Shown here in pieces: positions 45,725 through 54,042 of a stretch of DNA of 64,000 nucleotides (position 1 is its first letter; each line of letters starts with the position of its first letter). The notes under the pieces were generated by a model, which searched no databases, had not been told where the DNA came from, and saw only the letters and a program-made list of their open reading frames with translations. Made by a program: the position numbers and the translations under genes. The DNA lies in the NCBI RefSeq assembly GCF_004349055.1, contig NZ_SMKX01000036.1:1-64000 (forward strand), in the 5' to 3' direction. The DNA is from Kribbella antibiotica (lineage in GTDB: Bacteria > Actinomycetota > Actinomycetes > Propionibacteriales > Kribbellaceae).

Positions 45725-48700
45725 GTGGTTTCACAAGCGAGAATCAGACCCGCGATCGCCGTACTGGCGGTCGCGGGTTTTGTCTTGACCGGCGTGAGTG
45801 AGCCGGCCGTTGCAGCGTCGGCCGCTGAGCCAAAAACGTTTGGTAGTAAGGATGTTCAGGTCACACTGATCACCGGTGACCGGGTCGTGTGGCGGGGTGG
45901 CGATCCGGACAAGCAAGCCGTCGAGCCTGGTCCAGGCCGCGAAGGGATCAGTTTCCAGGTCCAGCGGACGATGGATCACTCGGCGGTGATTCCGTCCGAT
46001 GCCCTCGACGCGGTCGCCGCCGGCCGGTTGGACGAGCGGTTGTTCGATGTGACGGGACTGATCGAGGCCGGGTACGACGATGCGTCGTCGAAGGTGATTC
46101 CCGTGCTGGCTGCGGATGTGGGTAAGGCGAAGCGCGTCGTACCGGCTGGTGCGAAGGTGACGCGGCGGCTGTCGTCGATCAACGGGGTGGCGATCGAGGT
46201 CGAGAAGAGCCGAGCGACCTCCTTCCTGGCCGGCGTTTCCGGAAAAATCTGGCTAGACGGCAAGCGGCGGGTGACGCTTGATCAGTCGGTGCCGCAGATC
46301 GGTGGGCCGGCGGCGTGGGCGGCCGGATACACCGGTAAGGGCGTTTCGGTCGCCGTACTGGATACGGGTGTTGACGCGACGCATCCGGATTTGGCTCCGC
46401 AGGTTGCCGGGGCGAAGAACTTCACTGCTGAGCCGGCTGACGATCTGAACGGGCATGGGACGCATGTCGCCTCGACGATTGCCGGGACGGGTGCTGCATC
46501 GGGCGGTAAGTACAAGGGGGTGGCGCCGGACGCGAAGATCTATGACGGCAAGGTCTGTGGTGCGGAAGGTTGCTATGACTCCGACCTGCTGGCCGGTATG
46601 GAGTGGGCGGCGAAGGAGGTCAAGGCTCAGGTCATCAACCTCAGTGTCGGCGGTACGGATACGCCGGAGCTGGACCCGATCGAGGAGGCCGTGAACCGGC
46701 TGACGGCCGAGACCGGCACCTTGTTTGTGATTGCCGCAGGCAACAGTGGGACCGTCGAGTCGCCGGGCAGTGCGGATGCGGCGCTGACCGTTGGCGCGGT
46801 CGACAAGCTGGACAGCCTGGCCTACTTCTCCGGTACCGGACCGCGGGTCGGCGACAGTGCGGTGAAGCCTGACGTGACGGCACCTGGCGTCGACATCGTC
46901 GCGGCGAAGGCGCGGAACTCGAGTATTGGCGATCCGGTTGGTGAGCATTACCTACGGCTGACCGGTACGTCGATGGCAACGCCGCACACCGCCGGAGCCG
47001 TTGCGTTGCTGGCGCAGGAGCACCCGTCATGGACGGCGGGTGAGCTGAAGAGCGCGTTGATGGGGTCGGCCAAGGTGGCCGCGGACCAGACCTCGTTCGA
47101 CCAGGGTGCCGGGCGGATCGATCTCACCACGGCCATCAAGCAGAGCGTGGTGGCTGAGACGGCCAGCCTGTCGTTCGGTCTTGCGACGTTCCCGCATACC
47201 GACGACGAGCCGGTGGTGAAGACGCTGACCTACCGGAACCTCGGCGATCAGCCCATCACGTTGAACCTCGCAACGACGTACACCGACAGCACAGGGGCTG
47301 CTGCTCCGGCGGGAGCGCTGGCGTTGAGCGCCAACACGGTCACAGTGCCGGCCGGCGGAACTGCTTCGGTGCAAGCGATTTCGAACACCAACCATGCTGG
47401 GCCCGAAGGGCTTTACTCCGGTCGCATTGCGGCCACGGGCGGTGGCCAGACGGTCGTCGTACCGGTTGGTGTCGACAAGGAGATCACGATGCTGACGTTG
47501 ACGGTGAAGGCCATCGGGAGGGACGGCGAGCCTGCCCGCTATCCGGTGTCGCTCTTCAACCTCGTGCGGGGCTCGGTCCGGCACGTCCGGCTGGATGCCG
47601 AGGGCTCGGCCAAGGTCAAGCTCGCCAAGGGCGAATACCTGCTCGACCAGGTCCAGCAGTTCCACCGTGGTCCGGAGGACTCGGCCTTCGTCAAGCTGGT
47701 CGAGCCGAGCATCCAACTCGACGGCGATCGCACGGTGGTCCTCGATGCCCGCAAGGCCCAGCTGATGCAGACAACCTTGCCGACGGCGGGTGCCGTGCAG
47801 GCCGTCGCCGGTATCGGCTTCAGCCGGACGCTGCGCGGTTCGAACGTGACCGTCGGTTCGGAGTCCTTCGTCCTGGGTGACGCCGAGTACTACACGTTCA
47901 GCTCGGGCCCGAAGCTGCCGGAAGCCGAGATGTTCGGGTACACGACGTCGCAGTGGGGCGTTCCGGGCGCGGACGGCTTCTTCACGAATACGCCGTACCT
48001 GTACGGGCTGGCGCAGCGGTTCCCGGGGGAGTTCCCGACCGGGCCGAAGCGGGTGGTGCGGTCGCAGGAGCTGGCGGTGGTCGACACCCAGGTCAACAAG
48101 ACCACGGACCGGACGGCGATCGCGATGATGTTCGCGACGCTGCCCGGGCTCCGCACGTCCCTCGCATACGGCGTACCGCTCGAGACGCCACGATCGTTGC
48201 GCTACTACCTCGACGTGGGCGCCGGCTGGACCGCGACGGCCGAGGAAGCCACGACCGACGAGATCTTCCCGCGCTGGCAGGTGCGGGGCCCGCTCAAGCA
48301 CTACCGGGCAGGCCGGACCTATCGCGAGCAGCGGACTGCGGCGGCCTTCGGCCCGTCGGTCAACTCTGCGTATCGCGAGGCCGACCAGCTGTTCGTGTCG
48401 GTCGGCAACTACGGTGACGCCGCCGGCTTCGACGGCTTCGCCCTGACCGACTCCGCGAGCACCACCCTGACCCGCGACGGCGTCGAGGTCGGCACGTCGG
48501 AGGACTTCGGCTTCGTCCGGGCCGCGGGGCTGCCGGTCGAGAAGGCGACGTACAAGCTCGTGACGACAGGGAAGCAGTCGGTCTCGCCGTTCGCGACCAC
48601 GGTCGATCTGACGGCGACGTTCAGCTCCGGCGCGGTCACGAGCCTGACCGACCTGCCGATCAGCACTGTCCGCTTCCAGCCGAAGGTGGATGCTCAGAAC

Positions 48701-48961
48701 TTCGCCACTCGGACCAAGGTGACGGCGTTGCCGGTGGTGGTGGACGGGGCGAAGGCTGGTCAGGTGCGGGCGCTGACGGTCGACGTCTCGGGTGATGACG
48801 GTAAGACGTGGACGGTGGCGAAGGTTCGTCGTACGGGGCACGGGTTCTTTGCGGTCTTCAAGACGCCGGCCGGATCTGGAGTTTCATTGCGCGCCGTGAT
48901 AACGGACAAGGCCGGAAATCAGACCACGCAGTCGGTGGTGAATTCTTACCGGATTCGATGA
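45725..48961 (+). CDS. Secreted S8 subtilisin-like protease 5 of 6
   Basis: A 1,078-residue protein from GTG 45725, after GGGAGGATC; an in-frame ATG 30 bases upstream is less likely because copy 6 shares the GTG position. Signal peptide RIRPAIAVLAVAGFVLTGVS…AVAASAA. Triad Asp213 (AVLDTGVD), His244 (GHGTHVAST), Ser416 (TGTSMATPHT, with Thr replacing the usual Ser at the loop start). The oxyanion segment is shortened, AAGNSGTVES, by about four residues relative to the other copies. C-terminal region as in copy 6, ending NSYRIR. The sibling relationship with copy 6 is obvious from near-identical signal peptides and propeptide domains. Confidence 0.92.
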   Translation: MVSQARIRPAIAVLAVAGFVLTGVSEPAVAASAAEPKTFGSKDVQVTLITGDRVVWRGGDPDKQAVEPGPGREGISFQVQRTMDHSAVIPSDALDAVAAGRLDERLFDVTGLIEAGYDDASSKVIPVLAADVGKAKRVVPAGAKVTRRLSSINGVAIEVEKSRATSFLAGVSGKIWLDGKRRVTLDQSVPQIGGPAAWAAGYTGKGVSVAVLDTGVDATHPDLAPQVAGAKNFTAEPADDLNGHGTHVASTIAGTGAASGGKYKGVAPDAKIYDGKVCGAEGCYDSDLLAGMEWAAKEVKAQVINLSVGGTDTPELDPIEEAVNRLTAETGTLFVIAAGNSGTVESPGSADAALTVGAVDKLDSLAYFSGTGPRVGDSAVKPDVTAPGVDIVAAKARNSSIGDPVGEHYLRLTGTSMATPHTAGAVALLAQEHPSWTAGELKSALMGSAKVAADQTSFDQGAGRIDLTTAIKQSVVAETASLSFGLATFPHTDDEPVVKTLTYRNLGDQPITLNLATTYTDSTGAAAPAGALALSANTVTVPAGGTASVQAISNTNHAGPEGLYSGRIAATGGGQTVVVPVGVDKEITMLTLTVKAIGRDGEPARYPVSLFNLVRGSVRHVRLDAEGSAKVKLAKGEYLLDQVQQFHRGPEDSAFVKLVEPSIQLDGDRTVVLDARKAQLMQTTLPTAGAVQAVAGIGFSRTLRGSNVTVGSESFVLGDAEYYTFSSGPKLPEAEMFGYTTSQWGVPGADGFFTNTPYLYGLAQRFPGEFPTGPKRVVRSQELAVVDTQVNKTTDRTAIAMMFATLPGLRTSLAYGVPLETPRSLRYYLDVGAGWTATAEEATTDEIFPRWQVRGPLKHYRAGRTYREQRTAAAFGPSVNSAYREADQLFVSVGNYGDAAGFDGFALTDSASTTLTRDGVEVGTSEDFGFVRAAGLPVEKATYKLVTTGKQSVSPFATTVDLTATFSSGAVTSLTDLPISTVRFQPKVDAQNFATRTKVTALPVVVDGAKAGQVRALTVDVSGDDGKTWTVAKVRRTGHGFFAVFKTPAGSGVSLRAVITDKAGNQTTQSVVNSYRIR
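45746..45780 (+). promoter_or_regulatory. Stem-loop in the signal-peptide codons of S8 protease 5
   Basis: A 15-pair stem (45746-45760 with 45766-45780, two G·T pairs), loop GTACT, followed immediately by a T, so it resembles a terminator (four Ts at 45778-45781). It starts 21 nt after the start codon. C45751 pairs with G45775. Confidence 0.55.
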
Positions 48962-49048
48962 GGATCGAATAGCTCGGCCGGTGCAACCCCCGGGGTGGGT
49001 TTCTGCGTTTCTGTTCGGCAGAACCAACGAACCTGGGGAGGACCCGTC

Positions 49049-52000
49049 GTGGCTTCGAGTTCGAGAACGAGACCTGCGATCGCCGTACTGGCGGTCGCAG
49101 GTTTTGCGTTGACCGGCTTGAGTGGGCAGGCTGTTGCAGCGCCGCCCGCGGCCGGCAAGGCAGCACCTGCTGGGCAAGATGTGCGTGTCACGCTCATCAC
49201 TGGTGACAAGGTCGTGTTGCCGGGCGGTGATCCGGCCAAGCAGACCGTTGAGCCCGGTCCTGGCCGCGAGGGCACCGGCTTCCACCTGGAGCGGACCAAG
49301 GACCACTCGTACGTGATCCCGGCCGATGCCGTCAAGGCGGTCGATCAAGGTCGGCTGGACCGCCGGCTCTTCGACGTCACCGGGCTGATCAAGGCCGGGT
49401 ACGACGACGAGTCGTCGAAGGTGATCCCGGTGCTGGCGGCGTATCAGGGCAAGGCGAAGCGCGTCGTACCGGCTGGGGCCAAGGTGACGCGGCAGCTGTC
49501 GTCGATCAACGGGGTGGCGATCGACGTCGAGAAGAGCAAGGCAACCTCGTTCCTGGCATCGGCTTCCGGCAAGATCTGGCTGGACGGGAAGCGGAAGGTC
49601 ACGCTCGACCAGTCGGTCCCGCAGATCGGTGGCCCCGAAGCCTGGGCCGCCGGCTACACCGGTAAGGGCGTATCGGTCGCCGTACTGGACACTGGCGTCG
49701 ACGCGACGCACCCCGACCTGGCGACGCAGATGGCCGGGGCAAAGAATTTCACGACCGAGTCGGCCGAGGACATCATCGGTCACGGAACGCACGTCGCCTC
49801 GACGATCGCCGGGACCGGAGCTGCTTCGGGCGGTAAGTACAAGGGCGTTGCGCCGGACGCGAAGATCTATGACGGCAAGGTCTGTATGGAGGACGGCTGC
49901 TACGAGTCGGACATGCTGGCCGGGATGGAGTGGGCGACCAAAGAGGTCAAGGCGAAGGTCGTCAACTTCAGCATCGGCGGCGAGGACACTCCGGAGATCG
50001 ACCCGATCGAGGAGGCCGTGAACCGGCTGACCGCGGAGACCGGATCGCTCTTTGTCATTGCCGCAGGCAACAGTGGCTACTTCGGTGCCGGGACGGTTGA
50101 GTCGCCGGGTAGCGCTGAAGCGGCGCTCACCGTTGGTGCCGTCGACAAGCAGGACGCTCTGGCCGAGTTCTCCAGCACCGGCCCGCGGGTTGGTGACAGT
50201 GGGCTGAAGCCTGATGTGACGGCACCTGGTGTCGACATCGTTGCGGCCAAGGCTCGGAACTCGAGTATTGGTGATCCGGTTGGCGAGCAGTACTTGCGCC
50301 TGTCCGGTACGTCGATGGCAACGCCGCACACCGCAGGCGCTGCGGCGTTGCTGGCGCAGGAGCACCCGTCGTGGAAGGCGGGTGAGCTGAAGAGCACGCT
50401 GATGGGTTCGGCGAAGGTTGCTGCGGGTCAGACGTCGTTCCAGCAGGGTGCTGGGCGGATCGACCTGACCAAGGCGATCAAGCAGAGTGTGGTGGCCTCG
50501 GAAGGGAGCTTGTCGTTCGGGGTGGCGGCGTTCCCGCACACCGATGACGAGCCGGTGGTGAAGCCGCTGACCTTCCGCAACCTCGGTTCGGAGGCAGTCA
50601 CGCTGAACCTGGCAACGACGTTCACCGATGCTGCGGGCGCTGCGGCTCCGGCGGGTGCGTTGACGCTGAGCGCTAGTTCGGTGACGGTGCCGGCCGGCGG
50701 AACCGCTTCTGTGCAAGCGACTTCGAACACCAACCACAGCGGCTCGGACAGCCTGTACTCCGGCCGGATCACGGCCACGGGCGGTGGCCAGACGATCGTC
50801 GTACCGGTGGGTGTGGACAAGGCGATCGAGTCGCACACGCTGACTGTCCAGGGCATCACGCGGGACGGGAAGCCGTCGGACTACTCCATCTCGGTCTTCG
50901 ATCTGGCCAAGGGCGACCTGGAGCGGTACGAACTCGGCGCCGACGGGACGGCCAAGATCAAGCTGCCGAAGGGTGAATACCTGGTCAGCCAGTTCTCGGA
51001 GTTCGAGCGGGGCGAGGAGGACTGGATCTTCTTCCAGATCGTTGCGCCGAAGGTACAGATCGACGGCGACCAGACCGTCGTACTCGACGCCCGCAAAGCG
51101 AAGCCGGTCGAGACCAAGGCGCCGCGGGCCGGTGCCGAGCAGGCCAACTCCAGCATCGGCTTCGACCGCATGGCCCCGGCCGCGAACTCGACCTACAGCT
51201 CCGCGGCGGGTGGGTTCGGCAACGGTGAGATCTACACCTACAGCACCGGACCGAAGCTGACCGAAGCCGAGATGGTCGGGCACGTGACCTCGCAGTGGGG
51301 TGTCCCGGGCGCCGACGGCTTCTTCAAGAACACGCCGTACCTGTACGGGCTGGCCGACCGTTTCCCGGGTGAGTTGCCGACCGGGTTCCAGCGGACCGTG
51401 CGGTCGAAGGACCTTGCGGTGGTCGACGCCAAGGTCAACAAGACGTCGGACCGGCAGGTGATCGCAGCGACGTTCGCGCGGCTGGACGGTGTGGGTTGGA
51501 GCTCAGCCCGGCCGGTCTACCTCGATACGCCGACGTCGATCCGCTACTACCTGGACGCGAAAGCCGGTTGGTCGTCGGACCTCGAAGGCCTGTCGGCGGA
51601 TCCGTTCGAGTCCGACTGGCGGTTGTTCGGTGAGGTCAAGAACTATCGCGCCGGGCGCACCTATCACGAGCAGCGCAACGTGGCCGCGTTCGGTATCGGC
51701 GGCGCCGGTGCCTCGCGGCTCGGAAACGACCTCGAGGTGTCCGCAGGCAACTACGGCGACGGCAGCGGCGCCCGCGGCTACGTCGTCACCGACTCGGCCG
51801 GCACCACGCTGACCCGGGACGGCGAGCAGATCGCCACCTCGAACTCCTTCGGCTACGCTTTCGTGAGCGGCCAGCCGGCGGGCGAGGCGACGTACAAGTT
51901 CGTCACGACCGGTACCCAGTCGCTCGCGCCGTTCGCCACGAAGGTCGACCTGACCGCCACCTTCAAGTCGTCGGCGAGCCCCACGCGGACCGCGGTGCCG

Positions 52001-52303
52001 TTCAGCGTCGTTCGTTTCCAGCCGAAGGTGGATGGTCAGAACCTCGCCACCCGCACCAAGGTGACCGCGCTACCGGTCGTCGTGAACGGTGTGAAGGCCA
52101 GTCAGGTCAAGACCCTGACGGTCGAGGTCTCCGGTGACGACGGCAAGACGTGGACGCCGGCGAAGGTCCGTCGTACCGGTCAGGGCTTCACCGCCGTCTT
52201 CAACACCCCAGCCGGCGCGGGAATCTCCTTGCGGACCTCAGTAACCGACAAGGCCGGCAACAACACCACCCAGTCGGTACTGAACGCCTACCGTCTGAAG
52301 TAA
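49049..52303 (+). CDS. Secreted S8 subtilisin-like protease 6 of 6
   Basis: A 1,084-residue protein from GTG 49049, after GGGGAGGACC. Signal peptide RTRPAIAVLAVAGFALTGLSG…AVAA. Triad Asp214 (AVLDTGVD), His245 (GHGTHVAST), Ser422 (SGTSMATPHT), with AAGNSGYFGAG as oxyanion segment, four residues longer than in copy 5. The Cys pair is KVCMEDGCYES. The beta-rich C-terminal half has the shared TYSSAAGGFGNGEIYTY strand region and ends NAYRLK. It is the last protease of the array and is closed by a strong terminator. It shares with copy 5 the signal-peptide hairpin, with one compensatory base-pair change. Confidence 0.92.
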   Translation: MASSSRTRPAIAVLAVAGFALTGLSGQAVAAPPAAGKAAPAGQDVRVTLITGDKVVLPGGDPAKQTVEPGPGREGTGFHLERTKDHSYVIPADAVKAVDQGRLDRRLFDVTGLIKAGYDDESSKVIPVLAAYQGKAKRVVPAGAKVTRQLSSINGVAIDVEKSKATSFLASASGKIWLDGKRKVTLDQSVPQIGGPEAWAAGYTGKGVSVAVLDTGVDATHPDLATQMAGAKNFTTESAEDIIGHGTHVASTIAGTGAASGGKYKGVAPDAKIYDGKVCMEDGCYESDMLAGMEWATKEVKAKVVNFSIGGEDTPEIDPIEEAVNRLTAETGSLFVIAAGNSGYFGAGTVESPGSAEAALTVGAVDKQDALAEFSSTGPRVGDSGLKPDVTAPGVDIVAAKARNSSIGDPVGEQYLRLSGTSMATPHTAGAAALLAQEHPSWKAGELKSTLMGSAKVAAGQTSFQQGAGRIDLTKAIKQSVVASEGSLSFGVAAFPHTDDEPVVKPLTFRNLGSEAVTLNLATTFTDAAGAAAPAGALTLSASSVTVPAGGTASVQATSNTNHSGSDSLYSGRITATGGGQTIVVPVGVDKAIESHTLTVQGITRDGKPSDYSISVFDLAKGDLERYELGADGTAKIKLPKGEYLVSQFSEFERGEEDWIFFQIVAPKVQIDGDQTVVLDARKAKPVETKAPRAGAEQANSSIGFDRMAPAANSTYSSAAGGFGNGEIYTYSTGPKLTEAEMVGHVTSQWGVPGADGFFKNTPYLYGLADRFPGELPTGFQRTVRSKDLAVVDAKVNKTSDRQVIAATFARLDGVGWSSARPVYLDTPTSIRYYLDAKAGWSSDLEGLSADPFESDWRLFGEVKNYRAGRTYHEQRNVAAFGIGGAGASRLGNDLEVSAGNYGDGSGARGYVVTDSAGTTLTRDGEQIATSNSFGYAFVSGQPAGEATYKFVTTGTQSLAPFATKVDLTATFKSSASPTRTAVPFSVVRFQPKVDGQNLATRTKVTALPVVVNGVKASQVKTLTVEVSGDDGKTWTPAKVRRTGQGFTAVFNTPAGAGISLRTSVTDKAGNNTTQSVLNAYRLK
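49070..49104 (+). promoter_or_regulatory. Stem-loop in the signal-peptide codons of S8 protease 6
   Basis: The same 15-pair stem as copy 5 (49070-49084 with 49090-49104), loop GTACT, then a T. The pair C45751-G45775 of copy 5 is replaced by T49075-A49099; both changes are at silent third positions. Confidence 0.55.
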
Positions 52304-52308
52304 CCCCA

Positions 52309-52341
52309 GCCGCCGCCGAAGGTCTCCCCTTCGGCGGCGGC
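52309..52341 (+). terminator. Terminator closing the S8 protease array
   Basis: A perfect 14-bp stem, GCCGCCGCCGAAGG (52309-52322) with CCTTCGGCGGCGGC (52328-52341), loop TCTCC, six bases after the stop of protease 6. The right arm runs into the first repeat spacer, and fragments of it (CCTTCGGCGGCGG) recur in the array. Confidence 0.8.
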
Positions 52342-52371
52342 CCTTGAGCGCACGGGCGTCGTACGGGCTGC

Positions 52372-52464
52372 ACGAACGACTGCAGGTGGTGTCAGCGCCG
52401 CCGCTTGCCGCGCCGCGCGAGCCGTCCCGACCCTCGCCAGACCCAACCACCTACAGTCGCTCGT
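52372..52464. repeat. Palindromic element 1
   Basis: 93 nt. Left arm 52372-52390 (ACGAACGACTGCAGGTGGT), right arm 52446-52464 (ACCACCTACAGTCGCTCGT), two mismatches. The middle is of the family shared with element 3. Confidence 0.8.
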
Positions 52465-52619
52465 GTCGCCTCGCTTCGGTTGGCACGGCTAGAGGGACAC
52501 CGCCTTCGGCGGCGGCTGCCTTTTGGCGCCTTCGGCGCGCTCTCTGGGGATTGCCCGCTAGGTGTTTGCGTGAAGCAGGAGCGTGGTGGTCGGCGCGAGC
52601 TGGTTGCTATCCGGGCGGC

Positions 52620-52712
52620 ATGAGCGACTGCAGGTGTTGTCCTGCGCCGGTGCTCGTGCGCTGTTCGGGCTGCCGTGGCTGTCGTCTGAGCCGACTACCT
52701 GCAGTCGTTCGT
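52620..52712. repeat. Palindromic element 2
   Basis: 93 nt. Left arm contains GAGCGACTGCAGGTGTT from 52622; right arm ends CTACCTGCAGTCGTTCGT at 52712. Confidence 0.8.
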
Positions 52713-52795
52713 GTCGCCTCGCCGTCGGTTGGTACGGCTAGAAGGGCACCGCCTTCGGCGGCGGCCCTTGAGCGCACGGGCGTCGTCGGAGCTGC

Positions 52796-52888
52796 ACGAA
52801 CAACTGCAGGTGGTGTCGGCGCCACCGGTTGCCGCGCTGCGCGAGCCGTCCCGACCCTCGCCAGACCCAACCACCTGCAGTCGTTCGT
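52796..52888. repeat. Palindromic element 3
   Basis: 93 nt. Left ACGAACAACTGCAGGTGGT, right ACCACCTGCAGTCGTTCGT. Both middle and upstream flank closely match element 1, indicating duplication of a larger segment. Confidence 0.8.
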
Positions 52889-52950
52889 GTCGCCTCGCGC
52901 TAGTCCTATCGCATCTGGCTGATTAGCCAGCTAGATCGGGCTTGGGGAGC

Positions 52951-53042
52951 ACGAGCGACTGCAGGTGTGTAGTTGGCCGCCGGTTTCCGCGGTGCGAACT
53001 TCCACGACACCCCGCCAGCGCCGACTACCTGCAGTTGCTCGT
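52951..53042. repeat. Palindromic element 4
   Basis: 92 nt. Left ACGAGCGACTGCAGGTGTG, right ACTACCTGCAGTTGCTCGT. Its middle (AGTTGGCCGCCGGTTTCCGC…) is unlike either family. Confidence 0.75.
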
Positions 53043-53199
53043 GTCGCTTGCCTTCGGTTGGTGCGGCTAGCGGGACACCGCCTTCGGCGGCGGCAGCCCC
53101 TTTTGGCGCCTTCGGCGCGGTATCTGGTGATTGCGCACTTGGTGGTTGCGTGAAGTAAGAGCGTGGTGATCGGCGCCGGCTGGTTGCGATCCGGGCGGC

Positions 53200-53292
53200 A
53201 TGAGCGACTGTGGGTGTTGTCGTGTGGCGGTGCTGGCGCGCTGTGCGAGGTGCGATGGCGGTGGCCGGCGCCGACTACCTGCAGTTGCTCGT
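53200..53292. repeat. Palindromic element 5
   Basis: 93 nt. The left arm is diverged at the core (GACTGTGGGTGTT instead of GACTGCAGGTGTT); right ACTACCTGCAGTTGCTCGT. Confidence 0.75.
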
Positions 53293-53474
53293 GTCGCCTC
53301 GCTGGGGTTGGTACGGCTAGAAGGGCACCGCCTTCGGCGGCGACAGTCTTTTGGCGCCTTCGGCGCGGACACTCGTGGTTCCGCGCTTGGTGGTTGCGTG
53401 AAGCAGGAGCGTGGTGGCAGGAGGGGGCTGGCTGCCGGGGTTGGTGCGGCGGCTGGGGGTGGTATCCGGGCGGC

Positions 53475-53566
53475 ATGAGGGACTGCAGGTGTTGTCCTGT
53501 GGCGGTGCTGGCGCGGTGTTCGCGCTGCTGGGGCTGGCGCCTGTGGGACTACCTGCAGTTGTTCAT
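53475..53566. repeat. Palindromic element 6
   Basis: 92 nt. Left ATGAGGGACTGCAGGTGTT, right ending CTACCTGCAGTTGTTCAT. The middle resembles element 5. Confidence 0.75.
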
Positions 53567-53650
53567 GTCGCTGGCCTTCGGTGCGGGCCGCTGTGATTTC
53601 GCGCAGGGCGGGCGCGTGGGTTGTTCGGTGGTTGGTGATGTTCGGGGTGC

Positions 53651-53743
53651 ACGAGGGACTGCAGGTGTTGTCCTGCAGACGGTGGCTGCCGGCGTGGCGG
53701 GCGCCGGGCGTGTCGTCTGAGCCGACTACGTGCAGTTGTTCGT
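53651..53743. repeat. Palindromic element 7
   Basis: 93 nt. Left ACGAGGGACTGCAGGTGTT, right ending CTACGTGCAGTTGTTCGT. The last copy; the downstream flank no longer matches the other spacers. Confidence 0.75.
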
Positions 53744-53981
53744 GCCGGTCGCGGACGCGTGGGGTTGTGGATCAACGCATCCGCGGGAAGTGCTGTGGCG
53801 CGGATGGGCGGGGCGAACGGGCGGGGGCGCGACGACGAAATTGCGTGGCGCGGGGTCGTTACGCGGACCGCCAGGCCATCACAAATGCGATCACCTGTGG
53901 GGCGCACGCTCAGCGGCTGGTCGCTTCCGAAGTTGTGATGGGCTGGATGTCTGCTCACTAGCTGCACCACCACGCGCAGCA
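53744..53981. other. Gene-free stretch between repeat array and mdh terminator
   Basis: Reading frames on both strands here are Arg/Pro/Gly-rich and have no recognisable family, ribosome-binding site or codon periodicity. No tRNA, promoter or further copy of the palindromic element is seen. It may be decayed array sequence. Confidence 0.4.
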
Positions 53982-54013
53982 CGAAGCCCTCGCCTGGTGG
54001 GGCGAGGGCTTCG
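53982..54013. terminator. Terminator downstream of mdh
   Basis: A 13-bp stem, CGAAGCCCTCGCC (53982-53994) with GGCGAGGGCTTCG (54001-54013), loop TGGTGG, 30 bases beyond the mdh stop codon. Confidence 0.8.
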
Positions 54014-54042
54014 GGGGTACTGCGAACTGTCGCGGCCGGAGG

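Larger units (their letters stand above)
52331..53743. repeat. Array of seven 92-93-nt palindromic elements with duplicated spacers
   Basis: This 1.4-kb gene-free stretch contains seven elements of nearly constant length. Each starts with a left arm containing ACTGCAGGTG (ACTGTGGGTG in element 5) and ends with a complementary arm, mostly CACCTGCAGT or TACCTGCAGT, about 19 bp long with one to three mismatches. The 54-56-base middles vary, in two main families: elements 1 and 3, and elements 2, 5, 6 and 7. Spacers of 62-182 bases repeat among themselves and include TTCG-loop mini-hairpins (CCGCCTTCGGCGG, GGCGCCTTCGGCGC). Apparent reading frames through it are generated by the repeats and run in several frames. 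I recognise no known repeat family, transposase or attC site. It lies between the protease array and mdh. Confidence 0.85.

Noticed and set aside
32221..51283. Long antisense frames opposite the S8 proteases (up to about 800 codons)
   Set aside because: Typical shadow frames of high-GC genes: Arg/Gly/Asp-rich, no family features, no initiation signals.
52331..53743. attC sites of an integron cassette array
   Set aside because: Length (about 93 nt) and hairpin form fit, but the ends lack the R'/R'' core (GTTRRRY / RYYYAAC), there are no cassette genes and no integrase.
52331..53743. CRISPR array
   Set aside because: Unit spacing is irregular (62-182 bases between elements), the repeats are far too long and spacers are themselves repeated; no cas genes.
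52344..53982. Long open frames across the repeat array on both strands
   Set aside because: They are Arg/Ala/Cys/Pro-rich, shift among frames from copy to copy, repeat the same phrases because the DNA repeats, and lack ribosome-binding sites.
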